From the NCBI RefSeq assembly GCF_014489535.1, contig NZ_CP060783.1, forward strand, positions 1,550,001 to 1,614,000: a stretch of 64,000 nucleotides of DNA, written 5' to 3'. Positions 35,101 to 44,631 of this stretch are shown here, one piece after another. How positions within the stretch are numbered: the stretch's first letter is position 1; each line of letters starts with the position of its first letter. Made by a program: the position numbers and the translations under genes. This stretch comes from Diaphorobacter aerolatus (GTDB lineage Bacteria > Pseudomonadota > Gammaproteobacteria > Burkholderiales > Burkholderiaceae_C). The notes under the pieces are model-generated. The model did not search any database, had not been told where the DNA came from, and was given only the letters and a program-made list of their open reading frames with translations.

Positions 35101-37376
35101 AATTGGCCGCGAGCGTGCAGGCGAATCCGCCGGAATTGAACGGTGAATTACCGGCAAAGCTGAGCCCCGTTGGCAGGACATCCACCACCGTGATCAAACC
35201 GGTCGTCGGCGCACTTCCGAGATTCGCAACCGTCAGCGCATAGGTCGAGCCACCGCCCGCGATGACGGTCGTGGTGCCATCGGACTTCGTCAGCGAAAGC
35301 AGCGACGATTGCACCGAGTCGATGTCCAGCGCGCAGCCCACCGGAACATCATTCGCCGTGCACGCCTGAGTGGTTGCCGAAGTGGGTGCCGTTGGCTTGT
35401 TCGCATCACCGCCGCCGCCGATTCGGGCCTTGTTGGTAACCGCCGCCGCAGCCCCGCGTTGACCGCGGCAGAAAAGGCGAAGGTGCTGGTGCCGTTGTTG
35501 CCCGGAATCGGCGTCGCACTGGTGCAGGTCAGGACGTTGCTCGCTGCCGAGCAGGACCAGAAAGTGCCCTGTGGACCCGACAAGGGAACGATGCCGTTGT
35601 TCACGCTCAGGCCTGCGGGCAACACATCCACAACGGTGATCACGCCGGTGCTGGCAACCGAACCTCTGTTGGTGGCCGTCACCGAATACGTCGCATTGCC
35701 ACCGTTTTGCAATACCGAAACATTGTCGGTTTTCGACAGGCGCAGATCGGTCGTGCATGCCGCGCCCGGCAAAGTACCCGGGGGAGTCGAGGTCTGGAAA
35801 CTCGCGAGCCCGCCGCTGTTGCCGCTTGCGCCATAGTTGTCCGATGCGCCATTGGTCGTGCGCCCCGGTGTTCCGCCCTGAACGGTGGGTGTCACCACAA
35901 AGGCTGCCGGTGAATAGGCAATGAATCCGCCGCCACCACCGCCGCCCGGCCCATGGCGATTGGCAACGCCAGCGCCGCCCGAACCCCACGCATTTCCACC
36001 GTCGCCGCCGCTCACGTCAATGGTCGCCGCGCCGCCCGCAATGGAGTAGATGACCACGGAGCCACCGGCGCCGCCGCCGCCTGCCGCATCCGAACCCACG
36101 TTGTAGCCACTCGCGCCGCGCGCATCTATCACACCGGAGCCGGTCACCAGGTTGGCGCGGATGATCACGATGCCGCCTCCGGCCGCGCCGGAAGAACAAA
36201 GTGCCGCCGCGGAGCAACCCATTCCGTTGTTCGCGTAGGCCAATGGGTCGCTGGTCAAATTATTGGTGCCGCCCGCACCCCCGCCGCCGCCGAGGAAGAT
36301 TCGATTGAAGGTCAGATCGCCCGAATATCCCGCGCCACCACGGCCCCCGCTATCGACCAGCGGGTAGTACCAAGGCCGCCCGCCGACGCCGCCCGCGGCG
36401 TAGTTCCCGCCGCCACCACCGCCAGCGTTGTATTGATTGATGCCGCTCGTGGGGCCACCGTCGCTGCCGCCGCCGCCCGCGTTGGCTGGAGCGCCCCGGG
36501 CCCTCGAGCCATTGGGATAACCTTCTACCGCGCTGTCCACCGTCGTCAGGTTGGTCGCGTTAGCGGCATTGGTCGTTTTGAAGCCCCAGCTGTCTTTCCT
36601 GGCGACGACTCGCGGCGTTCCGGCAATGCCTTCGCCCTTGCCCCCGTCGGCCTGAGAGGGCGACGATATGGCCCAGTCAGCGGCCGAGCCGCCCGACGTG
36701 GCGCCTATGCCTGCCGCGCCTCGAAACCCTTTGCCAGCCGCAAAAATGGCGCGATTGCTCACACCCTCGGCGGTTCCATTGCCCAGAGTCAGCGTGTCAC
36801 GCACATCGAGGACGACCACACCACCGGTCGCCCCATTCCATGCGGGCGCGACGATTCCATTTGCCGTCAACGAGGTGTATTGCGGCACGCGAATCACCTG
36901 GAAGGTCTTCTTTCCGGAAGTCGCCGTTGCCGCCACGTTTCTATAAGTGTTGGTCAACTGGGGCGCAAAGGTCACGTTGCTGCCAGCCACTGCGGTCACC
37001 GTGACGAACTCATAGACGCCGGAATTTCCTATGGAGGTCGATCCCTGTCCCGATCCCGTGCCATCGCCATAGGCATTCGAATTGTTGGAGTTGATGCTGG
37101 CGTCCTGCATCTGGATGATCAGAAGCAGATCACCCGCGACGATGGACTTGCCTGCACCATCGCTTGCGCGCGTACCCAGGGTCAGCGAGTTGGCTCCCGC
37201 CGCCACCTGAGGCGCTGACACCGGGAAGTAGTCATTGACGGCACCGCCTGCTGTTTGCGGCCCGTCCTGCCGGGCGCTGCGCAGACCTGAGCCCCAACCG
37301 AAACCGGTAGTAGCAACACTGCCAGCGCAAGCGCAAGACGGCCAAGCCATGCACGACAAACTGCCAACGGATTCAT
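26101..37376 (-). CDS. giant secreted DUF11-repeat protein (seven frame breaks in this assembly)
   Basis: About 3,760 residues once seven missing bases are added. The order is: a signal peptide (MNPLAVCRAWLGRLALALAV, cleaved near SVGAQ); a domain with GDLLLIIQMQDASINSNNSN and TFQVIRVPQYTS; a glycine-rich zone (about residues 180-560); 23 DUF11-type repeats of 110-140 residues with motifs such as YTLTVTNSG, VLPAGI and GGGGDP; and a C-terminal hydrophobic segment ending in basic residues (GLLTLLLMLMGMRAARVLRA). The frame shifts by one base near 37270 and in C or G runs at 35452-35455, 31216-31219, 31010-31013, 30563-30566, 27973-27976 and 27767-27770. The frame moves the same way each time and the corrected length is divisible by three. 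A surface or adhesin role is inferred from the architecture. The gene splits hisF from hisI. GGGAAC precedes the ATG. Confidence 0.85.
27482..29868 (-). repeat. long direct repeat, copy 1
   Basis: About 2.39 kb almost identical to 30725-33111, offset 3,243 bases, both inside the giant gene. It encodes DUF11 repeats 15 to 20 in protein order. Scattered single-base differences are visible, for example at 28420, 28529, 28801, 29068, 29335 and 29500, so the two copies are not an assembly duplication of one read set. Confidence 0.92.
30725..33111 (-). repeat. long direct repeat, copy 2
   Basis: Partner of 27482-29868; encodes DUF11 repeats 7 to 12. Both copies carry the same two frame breaks (31010 and 27767; 31216 and 27973). 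Beyond the 5' boundary of the near-identity (coding direction: after repeat 12) the following two repeats are still homologous to the other copy but much diverged. Confidence 0.92.
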
Positions 37377-37714
37377 TTGTTCCCGGGCTGATGTCGAATC
37401 ACTCACAAGCACACGCGATTCATTCGCTGCCTCGTGCCCACGCCCACCAAGAACCAATTTCAAAGACATCGACGATTTCTCCAGCACATAACTGCACTGG
37501 CTTTACAGCTACGCCAAGTGCGCGCTCACATTTCGCCGTTGAAACGGGTTGCCCAACAAATCCACCTATGGGCAATGAGTAGCGAATACTGTGCGACTAA
37601 GCGCACTTTATAGCATTTACTCACAATCACGCTTCAATTAATATCTTTGAACAATGCTTGGAATCCACTGCCAGTACAGCGCCTGACGCGTGACGGCGTT
37701 GTCTGGTCGCCACG
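37377..37714. other. non-coding region upstream of the giant gene
   Basis: No gene is seen between the terminator after hisF and the start of the giant gene. The stretch 37560-37640 is AT-rich and holds the candidate promoter listed separately. The leader to the ATG would be over 200 bases long. Confidence 0.5.
37607..37637 (-). promoter_or_regulatory. candidate promoter of the giant surface-protein gene
   Basis: On the minus strand TGCTATAAA forms an extended -10 (TATAAA at 37607-37612) with TTGAAG at 37632-37637 as a possible -35, 19 bases upstream. The spacing is long, but the extended -10 and AT-rich surroundings favour it. It lies after the hisF terminator, so the giant gene is probably transcribed on its own. 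Confidence 0.4.
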
Positions 37715-37755
37715 CAAAACGCCCCTGACATCTGTGCAATGCCAGGGGCGTTTTG
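37715..37755. terminator. terminator downstream of hisF
   Basis: A 13-base-pair stem CAAAACGCCCCTG / CAGGGGCGTTTTG with a 15-base loop, with T-rich ends in both directions. It lies 30 bases after the hisF stop codon and would separate hisF from the giant gene. Confidence 0.82.
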
Positions 37756-37784
37756 TTTGAATTCGCTCAATACACGCTATGCCG

Positions 37785-38564
37785 TCACCAGCGAACAGGA
37801 ATTCCCCGCTCGCGCATGCGCTCCTTGGCTTGACCGACCGTGTATTCGCCAAAGTGAAAGATGCTCGCGGCCAGGACGGCGTCGGCGCCGCCTTGCTGGA
37901 CTCCGTCTGCCAGATGGTCGATGTTGCCAACGCCTCCGGAAGCGATCACCGGAACGCTGACCGCATCGGCAATCGCGCGCGTGAGCGCGAGGTCGAAGCC
38001 TGACTTGGTGCCGTCGCGATCCATGCTGGTCAGCAGGATCTCTCCTGCGCCGCGCTGCGCCATTTCGCTCGCCCATTTCACGGCGTCAAGGCCGGTGTTC
38101 TTGCGGCCACCGTGACTGTAGACGTCCCAGCCTTCGCCGCGCTCGTTCACGTCCTGACCCTGGCGACGCTTGGCGTCAATCGCGACGACGATGCACTGCG
38201 CGCCGTATTTGTCACTCGCCGCGTTGATCACGTCGGGATCAGCAATCGCGGCAGAGTTGAAGCTCGTCTTGTCGGCGCCCGCGTTGAGCAGGCGGCGCAC
38301 GTCGGCGACGGTGCGCACGCCGCCGCCCACGGTCAGTGGAATGAACACCTGGCTGGCGACGGCTTCGATGATCGGCAGGATCAGGTCACGGCCATCGCTC
38401 GTTGCGGTGATGTCGAGAAACGTGAGTTCGTCAGCACCCTGCGCGTTGTAGCGCGCGGCGATTTCCACCGGGTCGCCAGCGTCGCGCAATTCCACGAAGT
38501 TGACGCCCTTGACCACGCGGCCACCGGTCACGTCGAGGCAGGGAATGATGCGTTTTGCAAGCAC
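37785..38564 (-). CDS. hisF: imidazole glycerol phosphate synthase, cyclase subunit HisF
   Basis: TIM-barrel subunit that uses ammonia from HisH to convert PRFAR into imidazole glycerol phosphate and AICAR. The 259-residue protein has [20 protein letters not shown], the [10 protein letters not shown] segment with the second catalytic aspartate, and [18 protein letters not shown]. It starts 92 bases after the mutarotase stop codon and is followed by a terminator. Confidence 0.96.
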   Translation of the reverse strand: MLAKRIIPCLDVTGGRVVKGVNFVELRDAGDPVEIAARYNAQGADELTFLDITATSDGRDLILPIIEAVASQVFIPLTVGGGVRTVADVRRLLNAGADKTSFNSAAIADPDVINAASDKYGAQCIVVAIDAKRRQGQDVNERGEGWDVYSHGGRKNTGLDAVKWASEMAQRGAGEILLTSMDRDGTKSGFDLALTRAIADAVSVPVIASGGVGNIDHLADGVQQGGADAVLAASIFHFGEYTVGQAKERMRERGIPVRW

Positions 38565-38656
38565 AGTGAAATCTCCGAATCAGACTGAATGAAAATTCAA
38601 AACAAGCCGAGCATATTCCAACAGACAAGCTCGGCGTTCGCTGGGCGCGACGGCCA

Positions 38657-39528
38657 TCAGCTTTCAGACAACCGCTGCCAACCCGACCAGCGTTCACCCG
38701 GTTTCAGCGTTACGGCCTGATCCACGCAGGCGGCCTCCACACACAGCATCGTGCGGTAGCCGTCGGTGGGCATGTCCTGCAATTGCGCGCACAGCTCGGC
38801 ACCGGGATTCCAGACCACCACGTTGCCCCAGTTTGGGCTGTGTTCCACGATGAGTGACGGCCTGCCCTGTTGATCCCGCAATTGCATGGGTCGCGTTGCC
38901 GAGGCAAACACGCTGTCGTATTCGCCGTCGAAACCGATCTCGCCCTGCTGCACGTCACGCAGATCGCGCACCGCATCCCAGCGCGCAAGACCGTCGAGCC
39001 CTTCGAGGCGCAAGTGGCCGATATCGCTCACCCGCAGATAGCTGTGCAACGCCCCGTGAAGCTCCAGGCATCGACGCCGCTGTTGAACAGATCGAGCGTC
39101 ATGCACAGACTGCCGGGCGCGAGTTGCACGATGAGCCGCGCCTCGAAGCCGTGCGGCCACCAGTCGCGCGTCCGTGCATCGTCCTGCAGCAGGAAGATGG
39201 CTTCGGCGTCGCCCGCAGTCTGCGCGGTGGACTCCAGGCGCCACGGCAGGTTGCGCGCAAAGCCGTGCTTGGCAAGCGGGCCGCGCTGGTTGAACTGCGG
39301 AAAGCAGATCGGCACACCGCCGCGTATCGCCGCCTTGCCATCCCGGACGGCGCGCGGACTCAGAAACAAATGCTCGCCAGCACTCGACGTGCTCCAGGAA
39401 AGCACCTGCGCGCCATGCAGTGCGATGACCACCGTGTCGCCGTTGGCAAGCGACAACCGCACGACCGGCTGTTGGTCCAATGTCTCGTTGCGCACCCGAT
39501 CCGCGCCGACCGCCTGCGTCCCGCTCAT
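38657..39528 (-). CDS. D-hexose-6-phosphate mutarotase-like aldose epimerase (frameshifted in this assembly)
   Basis: Galactose-mutarotase fold protein of the YeaD type, which interconverts alpha and beta anomers of hexose 6-phosphates. Landmarks: VVIALHGAQVLSW, IRGGVPICFPQFNQRGPLAK, then KHGFARNLPW in the first frame, and GEYDSVFASATRP with IVEHSPNWGNVVVWNPG in the second. The switch lies in CCCC 39052-39055; adding one base gives SFTGALHSYLRVSDIG and 290 residues. The start ATG overlaps the galE stop codon (ATGA), so the pair is coupled and inserted between hisA and hisF. Confidence 0.88.
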
Positions 39529-40535
39529 TGCACGCGGCGCGCTTCGCCGTTCTGCCAGCGCCAGACATCGGCGCACATCTGCTCGACATTGCGCGCGGCT
39601 GTCCAGCCGAGCTTTTTCCTCGCGGTCTCGGGGTCGGCCCAGTAAGCGGCCACGTCCCCCGGGCGGCGATCCACGATGCGATACGGCACGGACACGCCAC
39701 TCGCGCTCTCGAAGGCCTTGACCATCTGCAGCACCGACACGGGCTCGCCCGTGCCGAGGTTCAGCGTGAGCACACCGGGATGTTTTTCGAGATAGCGCAG
39801 CGCGGCCACATGGCCGTCTGCCAGATCGCTCACATGGATGTAGTCGCGCACGCCGGTGCCATCCGTGGTGGGATAGTCGCCACCGAAAATGCTGAGTTCC
39901 TTGCGCCCGCCCGCCGCGACCTGGGCCACGAAGGGCATCAGGTTGTTGGGGATGTCCTGTGGGTCTTCGCCGATCAGCCCGCTCGCATGCGCACCCACCG
40001 GGTTGAAATAACGCAACCGCGCCAGACGCCACTGGCCAGGCTCGGAACGGTCGAGGTCCGCCATGATCTGCTCGGACATCAGCTTGCTGTGACCATAGGG
40101 ATTGGTCGGGCCGGTGGGCGCGCTTTCACGGATCGGCGATTCGGGTGCATCGCCGTAGACCGTGGCCGACGACGAGAACACCATGGTGCGCACGCCCACC
40201 TCACGCATCGCGGCGAGCAGCGTGGCGGTGCCTGCAACGTTGGTGTCGTAGTACCTGAGCGGCTCGCGCACCGATTCACCCACGGCCTTCAGACCCGCAA
40301 AATGGATCACCGCCGTGACGCCGTGTTCACGCAGCACGCGCGCAACCAGCGCCCGATCACGCACATCGCCTTTGACGAAGACGGGCTCTGCGCCCGTGAT
40401 GCGCGCAAGCCGCTCCAGCACCGAGGGCTTGCTGTTGCAGAAATTGTCGAGGATCACATGGGGCAACCCTTGCGCGGACAGCGCCGCGCAGGTGTGCGAA
40501 CCGATGAAGCCGGCTCCGCCAGTGACGAGAATCAT
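39525..40535 (-). CDS. galE: UDP-glucose 4-epimerase
   Basis: Short-chain dehydrogenase/reductase of 336 residues that interconverts UDP-glucose and UDP-galactose. The NAD-binding motif is ILVTGGAGFIGSH at the N terminus. The catalytic region is FSSSATVYGD followed by NPYGHSKLMSEQ (YxxxK variant YGHSK), and the C-terminal half has RDYIHVSDLADGHVAAL. It starts on the hisA stop codon (TGATG) and ends on the mutarotase start, so it is embedded in the his transcript, probably for surface polysaccharide sugars. Confidence 0.94.
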   Translation of the reverse strand: MILVTGGAGFIGSHTCAALSAQGLPHVILDNFCNSKPSVLERLARITGAEPVFVKGDVRDRALVARVLREHGVTAVIHFAGLKAVGESVREPLRYYDTNVAGTATLLAAMREVGVRTMVFSSSATVYGDAPESPIRESAPTGPTNPYGHSKLMSEQIMADLDRSEPGQWRLARLRYFNPVGAHASGLIGEDPQDIPNNLMPFVAQVAAGGRKELSIFGGDYPTTDGTGVRDYIHVSDLADGHVAALRYLEKHPGVLTLNLGTGEPVSVLQMVKAFESASGVSVPYRIVDRRPGDVAAYWADPETARKKLGWTAARNVEQMCADVWRWQNGEARRVQ

Positions 40536-41275
40536 CAGGCCGCGAGCTCGTCGGCGCGATCTTGGGCGGCCGCAAAATCGAGGTCACCGCTGTAGATCGC
40601 GCGGCCACAGATCACGCCTTCGACGCCTTCACTCTCGACTTCGCAAAGCTTCTCGATGTCCGACATGCCGGCCAGACCACCCGATGCGATCACGGGAATG
40701 GACAGCGCCTGAGCCAGCTTCACGGTGGCATCGATGTTGATGCCCGAGAGCATGCCGTCGCGGCCGATGTCGGTATAGATCACGGATTCGACGCCCCAGT
40801 CCTCGTACTTCTTCGCCAGATCGACCACCTCGTGGCCGGTGAGCTTGCTCCAGCCGTCGGTCGCGACCTTGCCGTCCTTGGCATCGAGGCCGACGATGAT
40901 GTGGCCGCCAAAGGCGCTGCAGGCGTCTTTCAGAAAGCCGGGGTTCTTGACCGCCGCCGTGCCGATGATGACGTAGCGCATGCCCGCGTCGATGAAGGTT
41001 TCAATCGTGTCCAGATCGCGAATGCCGCCGCCGAGCTGCACCGGGATCTCGCTGCCCACTTCGTTGAGGATGGCCTTGATGGCGATCATGTTCTTGGGCT
41101 GCCCCGCGAACGCGCCGTTCAGGTCGACCAGATGCAGACGGCGTGCGCCCGCATCCAGCCACCGACGCGCAATCGCGGCGGGGTCGTCACCAAAAATGGT
41201 GGATTGATCCATGTCGCCTTGCTTGAGGCGCACGCAATGGCCGTCTTTGAGGTCGATGGCGGGGATGAGCAGCAT
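40535..41275 (-). CDS. hisA: phosphoribosylformimino-5-aminoimidazole carboxamide ribotide isomerase
   Basis: TIM-barrel isomerase for the fourth histidine step (ProFAR to PRFAR). The 246-residue protein shows [50 protein letters not shown] and [11 protein letters not shown], with both catalytic aspartates. It follows hisH by 59 bases and overlaps galE by one base. Confidence 0.96.
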   Translation of the reverse strand: MLLIPAIDLKDGHCVRLKQGDMDQSTIFGDDPAAIARRWLDAGARRLHLVDLNGAFAGQPKNMIAIKAILNEVGSEIPVQLGGGIRDLDTIETFIDAGMRYVIIGTAAVKNPGFLKDACSAFGGHIIVGLDAKDGKVATDGWSKLTGHEVVDLAKKYEDWGVESVIYTDIGRDGMLSGINIDATVKLAQALSIPVIASGGLAGMSDIEKLCEVESEGVEGVICGRAIYSGDLDFAAAQDRADELAA

Positions 41276-41334
41276 GATCGTAAGCGGGAGAGGGGCGAGT
41301 CAAAAAGGTGGTCGACCCAACCAAGGTTGGAAAA

Positions 41335-42002
41335 TCAGGGCTTCCAGTTCAGGAAGTTGCGGAACAACGCCAAACCATGTTCGGAGCTTTTTTCCGGGTG
41401 GAACTGCGTCGCGAAAATATTATCGCGCGCGATGGCCGAAGCAAAATGCCCACCATAGTCGGCCTCGCCCGCCACATGCTCTGCGCTGTCGGGTCGGGCG
41501 TAAAAACTGTGCACGAAATAATAGAAGCTGTCGTCGGGAATACCGCTCCATAGCGGGTGTACCGAGCCCGCATGACGCGACTGGCGCACCTGATTCCAGC
41601 CCATCTGCGGCACCTTGAAGCGGCTGCCATCGGCCTGCGTGCGACCTGCGAGCTCGAACTTGACCACTTTCCCGGGGATGACGCCAAGGCCGGGCGTGTC
41701 GCCCTCGGTGCTGTGATCAAGCAGCATCTGCATGCCCACGCACACGCCGAAAAGCGGCTTGTTCGCGGCGGCTTCGAGCACGCTTTCCTGCAGTCCGGAA
41801 TCGCGCAGCTCGCGCATGCAGTCGCGCATCGCGCCCTGTCCCGGCAGCACGACGCGCTCGGCCGCACGAACTTCCTCGGGCGCGAGGTCACCACCACGCT
41901 CCAGCCACTGTCGGCAGCCACCGCAAGCACGGCCTGCGACACCGAGCGCAGATTGCCCATGCCGTAGTCCACGACCGCGACCCTTTTTGATTCACTGCTC
42001 AT
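41335..42002 (-). CDS. hisH: imidazole glycerol phosphate synthase, glutaminase subunit HisH (frameshifted in this assembly)
   Basis: Class I glutamine amidotransferase that supplies ammonia to HisF. The nucleophile cysteine is in [13 protein letters not shown], and the His-Glu pair is in [15 protein letters not shown]. The N-terminal [19 protein letters not shown] lies in a different frame from [14 protein letters not shown] and everything after; the break is at GGG 41878-41880. One added base gives [17 protein letters not shown] across the join and 222 residues. hisH loss would make the cell a histidine auxotroph, so a base-calling error is more likely. Confidence 0.92.
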
Positions 42003-42061
42003 AGCTGCGTGTGCCAATGCCTGTTGTCGCCGAAGGAAAGAAAAATCGCCTGTTCTACCGC

Positions 42062-42697
42062 TCAAAGCGAGCCCTTGGTGGACGGGATCACGCCCGCCGA
42101 GCGCGGATCGCGCTCAAGCGCATCGCGCAGCGCGCGCGCAAAGGCCTTGAACACGGTCTCGCACTGGTGGTGCGCGTTGATGCCCTTGAGATTGTCGATA
42201 TGCAGCGTGACACCGGCGTGGTTCACGAAACCCTGAAAGAACTCGTAGGTGAGCTGGGTATCGAAGCCGCCAATGCTGGCCGCCGTGAACGGAATGTGCA
42301 GATGCAGGCCCGGACGGCCGGAGAAATCCACCACCACGCGCGAGAGCGCCTCATCGAGCGGAATATAGGCGTGGCCGTAGCGGCGAATGCCTTTCTTGTC
42401 ACCTACCGCGCGCGCAAACGCCTGGCCGATGGTGATGCCCACATCTTCCACCGTGTGGTGACCGTCGATGTGCAGGTCGCCATCGCAGTCGATCTGCAGG
42501 TCGATCAGGCCATGGCGCGCAATCTGCTCCAGCATGTGGTCGAAGAAGCCGATGCCGGTGGCAATGCGCGATGCGCCGCTGCCGTCCAGATTCAAACGCA
42601 CCTTGATGCGCGTTTCCGCCGTGTTGCGGGACACTTCGGCGACGCGGTCGGCATTGGCATCGACCGCCGGGGTGGAGGGTACAAGTGATGATGTCAT
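42062..42697 (-). CDS. hisB: imidazoleglycerol-phosphate dehydratase
   Basis: Removes water from imidazole glycerol phosphate to give imidazole acetol phosphate. The two manganese-binding motifs are [14 protein letters not shown] and [17 protein letters not shown], and [16 protein letters not shown] is also intact. At 211 residues it is the monofunctional form, without the histidinol-phosphatase domain of enteric HisB. The start overlaps the hisC stop codon by four bases. Confidence 0.96.
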   Translation of the reverse strand: MTSSLVPSTPAVDANADRVAEVSRNTAETRIKVRLNLDGSGASRIATGIGFFDHMLEQIARHGLIDLQIDCDGDLHIDGHHTVEDVGITIGQAFARAVGDKKGIRRYGHAYIPLDEALSRVVVDFSGRPGLHLHIPFTAASIGGFDTQLTYEFFQGFVNHAGVTLHIDNLKGINAHHQCETVFKAFARALRDALERDPRSAGVIPSTKGSL

Positions 42698-43815
42698 AGG
42701 GAAGCCTGAAGCGCCGCAAGCATTCTGGCGTTGTCGGCAGCATTTCCGACCGTCAGACGCAGGCAGTTGGCCAGCAATGGGTGCATTGTAGAAACGTTTT
42801 TGATCAGCACCTTCAGGGCCTTCATGCCCTCATAGGTTCTGGCGGCATCCGCCACGCGGATGAGCACCATGTTGGCCTCGCTGTTCCAGACCTTCTGCAC
42901 GCCTGCCATCTGCTGCAGATCGGCAATCAACCGCGCGCGTTCGGTGCGTATTTCAAGGGCCTGCGCGGCGAACACCCCGGCGTGTTCCAGCGCGAAGATC
43001 GCGGCCTCGCAGTTCAGCACGCTCACGTTGTAGGGCGGGCGCACCTTGTCGATCTCGTTCACGATCGCCTGCGGGCCGATCAGGTAGCCCAGACGCACGC
43101 CCGCCAGACCGAACTTGCTGAGCGTGCGCATCAGCAGCACGTGGCCGTTGCGCCCGGGCTCGGCCTGCATGCGGCTGAGCCAGCTGCGGCTCGCGAATGG
43201 CTGGTAGGCCTCGTCCATTACCACGAAGCCGCCCTGCTCGCCGACCGCGTCAACGATGGACTGCACCGACGCTTCGCTCCACAGCGTGGCCGTCGGGTTG
43301 TTCGGGTAGGCGATGTAGGTGATCGCAGGCCTGTGCTCGGCAATCGCGGCCAGCATCGCAGGCACGTCGATTTCAAAATCGGCGTCGAGCGACACGTTCA
43401 CAAAGTCGAGGCCCTGCAACTGCGCGCTCATCGGGTACATCACGAACCCCGGCATCGGCGCGAGCAGCTTGGCGCGGTCACCATCGAACGGCTGGGCGCA
43501 AGCCAGCGCCAGCAGGCTGATGATTTCGTCAGAGCCATTGCCGAGCAGAATCGCGCTGCCTTCGGGCGCGCCCGCATATGCGGCGAGCGCCGCCTTGAGG
43601 TCGTTCTGACGCTCGCCCGGATAGCGGTTGATCTCCAGTGCAGCAAGGCGCTTGCCCAGCTCCACCTGCAACTGCGCAGGCAGGCTGAAGGGGTTCTCCA
43701 TCGCGTCCATCTTCAGGTATCCCGCCGATCCCTGAACCTTGTAAGCGTGCATGGCGCGCACGTCGGGGCGGATGCGATCAAGGGCTCTGGATTGGGAAGC
43801 GGACAGGGTGGTCAT
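42694..43815 (-). CDS. hisC: histidinol-phosphate aminotransferase
   Basis: PLP enzyme of 373 residues that transaminates imidazole acetol phosphate with glutamate. The cofactor lysine is in [36 protein letters not shown] and [13 protein letters not shown] bind the cofactor and phosphate. It is the first gene of hisC-hisB-hisH-hisA here because hisD and hisC are split by an accessory block. Confidence 0.95.
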   Translation of the reverse strand: MTTLSASQSRALDRIRPDVRAMHAYKVQGSAGYLKMDAMENPFSLPAQLQVELGKRLAALEINRYPGERQNDLKAALAAYAGAPEGSAILLGNGSDEIISLLALACAQPFDGDRAKLLAPMPGFVMYPMSAQLQGLDFVNVSLDADFEIDVPAMLAAIAEHRPAITYIAYPNNPTATLWSEASVQSIVDAVGEQGGFVVMDEAYQPFASRSWLSRMQAEPGRNGHVLLMRTLSKFGLAGVRLGYLIGPQAIVNEIDKVRPPYNVSVLNCEAAIFALEHAGVFAAQALEIRTERARLIADLQQMAGVQKVWNSEANMVLIRVADAARTYEGMKALKVLIKNVSTMHPLLANCLRLTVGNAADNARMLAALQASL

Positions 43816-43881
43816 GATGGGAAAAACTTCGTCTGGATCGTCGTCTTGAAGGCGAAATGGAGATAGGGATGCGGGGGTCGC

Positions 43882-44307
43882 TCAGCCCGCCGCCGCATGC
43901 AGCGGATGCACCACGGTAACGCCGCCAAACTGCGCGCCGTGCGGCAAATGCAGCGACAGCATCTGATCGCAGCCACTGTGTTGCGCACAGGCCACCGCGA
44001 GGCAATCGCCGAACGCGAGCTGATGGCGCGCCTGCACGGCCCAGGCGGTCTCGAGCGTGGCGGCATCGGTTTTCCAGGGATTCCAGGTCTGATAGCGACG
44101 AATCGCAGCACGCGCATCGCCCTGCGACAACGGCACGGGCGCGCCCGTGACCTGGTCGTAGAACTCGCACAGCGCCTGACTGCCGGTGCGGCCGCTGCGG
44201 GCCTTCCACAGCGCATCAAGCCATTGGAGCGTCGCGGCATGAAGTTCGGCCTGACCCACGTCTTCCGCCGCAATCAGCACCGAGGTATCGACAAACACGG
44301 GACTCAT
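43882..44307 (-). CDS. PIN-domain ribonuclease toxin (VapC-like)
   Basis: A 141-residue PIN-domain protein. The acidic metal-binding residues are in PVFVDTSVLIAAED near the N terminus, in the SQALCEFYDQVT segment and in AFGDCLAVACAQHSGCD. VapC-type toxins cleave tRNA or rRNA. Its ATG overlaps the stop codon of the upstream ribbon-helix-helix gene (ATGA), the usual antitoxin-toxin coupling. Longer upstream starts would lie inside the antitoxin gene. Target RNA unknown. Confidence 0.87.
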   Translation of the reverse strand: MSPVFVDTSVLIAAEDVGQAELHAATLQWLDALWKARSGRTGSQALCEFYDQVTGAPVPLSQGDARAAIRRYQTWNPWKTDAATLETAWAVQARHQLAFGDCLAVACAQHSGCDQMLSLHLPHGAQFGGVTVVHPLHAAAG

Positions 44308-44570
44308 CGTGCGACATCCTCGCCGGTCGTGCGCGCCACACGCAGCTTGCGCCCAGCGGGCGCGGAACCGGATTGCGGCGACGACACCGCGTGCCAACTG
44401 CGTTCATCGGTGCGCCATGCGAGATAGGCCCGCTCGTATGCATCCTCGCGCCGCTGCATCTCCGCCATGAAATCGCCCACCATGCGAGACACACTGGTGC
44501 CGCGCCTCGCGGCCTCGATGCGCGCCCATTCGAGCACGTCGTCTTCGACGGTGATGGTGAGATTTTTCAC
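44304..44570 (-). CDS. ribbon-helix-helix antitoxin
   Basis: An 88-residue protein. The N-terminal half NLTITVEDDVLEWARIEAAR and GTSVSRMVGDFMAEMQ form a ribbon-helix-helix DNA-binding fold. The C-terminal half is presumably disordered until it wraps the PIN toxin. Antitoxins of this kind repress their own operon, and a pair of palindromes lies just upstream at 44584-44612. Confidence 0.85.
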   Translation of the reverse strand: MKNLTITVEDDVLEWARIEAARRGTSVSRMVGDFMAEMQRREDAYERAYLAWRTDERSWHAVSSPQSGSAPAGRKLRVARTTGEDVAR

Positions 44571-44583
44571 AGACTCGAGTTTA

Positions 44584-44612
44584 CACGAAATTCGTGCAAC
44601 ACGAATTTCGTG
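44584..44612. promoter_or_regulatory. paired palindromic operator of the toxin-antitoxin operon
   Basis: Two 13-base palindromes, CACGAAATTCGTG (44584-44596) and CACGAATTTCGTG (44600-44612), separated by CAA, so that the whole is also an inverted repeat. They begin 14 bases before the antitoxin ATG. Two identical half-turn-spaced sites (16 bases centre to centre) suit two ribbon-helix-helix dimers bound side by side. Confidence 0.8.
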
Positions 44613-44631
44613 TTCCTATTGCGTCAACGCA

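Noticed and set aside
26300..35300. A CRISPR-like or satellite array
   Set aside because: The periodicity is at the level of 110-140-residue protein repeats with an open coding frame; there are no short identical repeats with unique spacers.
15613..42002. petB, the Nif3-like gene and hisH as true pseudogenes
   Set aside because: Apart from one missing base in a G/C run each, the frames are clean, with family-like length and intact motifs on both sides of the break. Loss of cytochrome b and HisH with every neighbour intact is unlikely.
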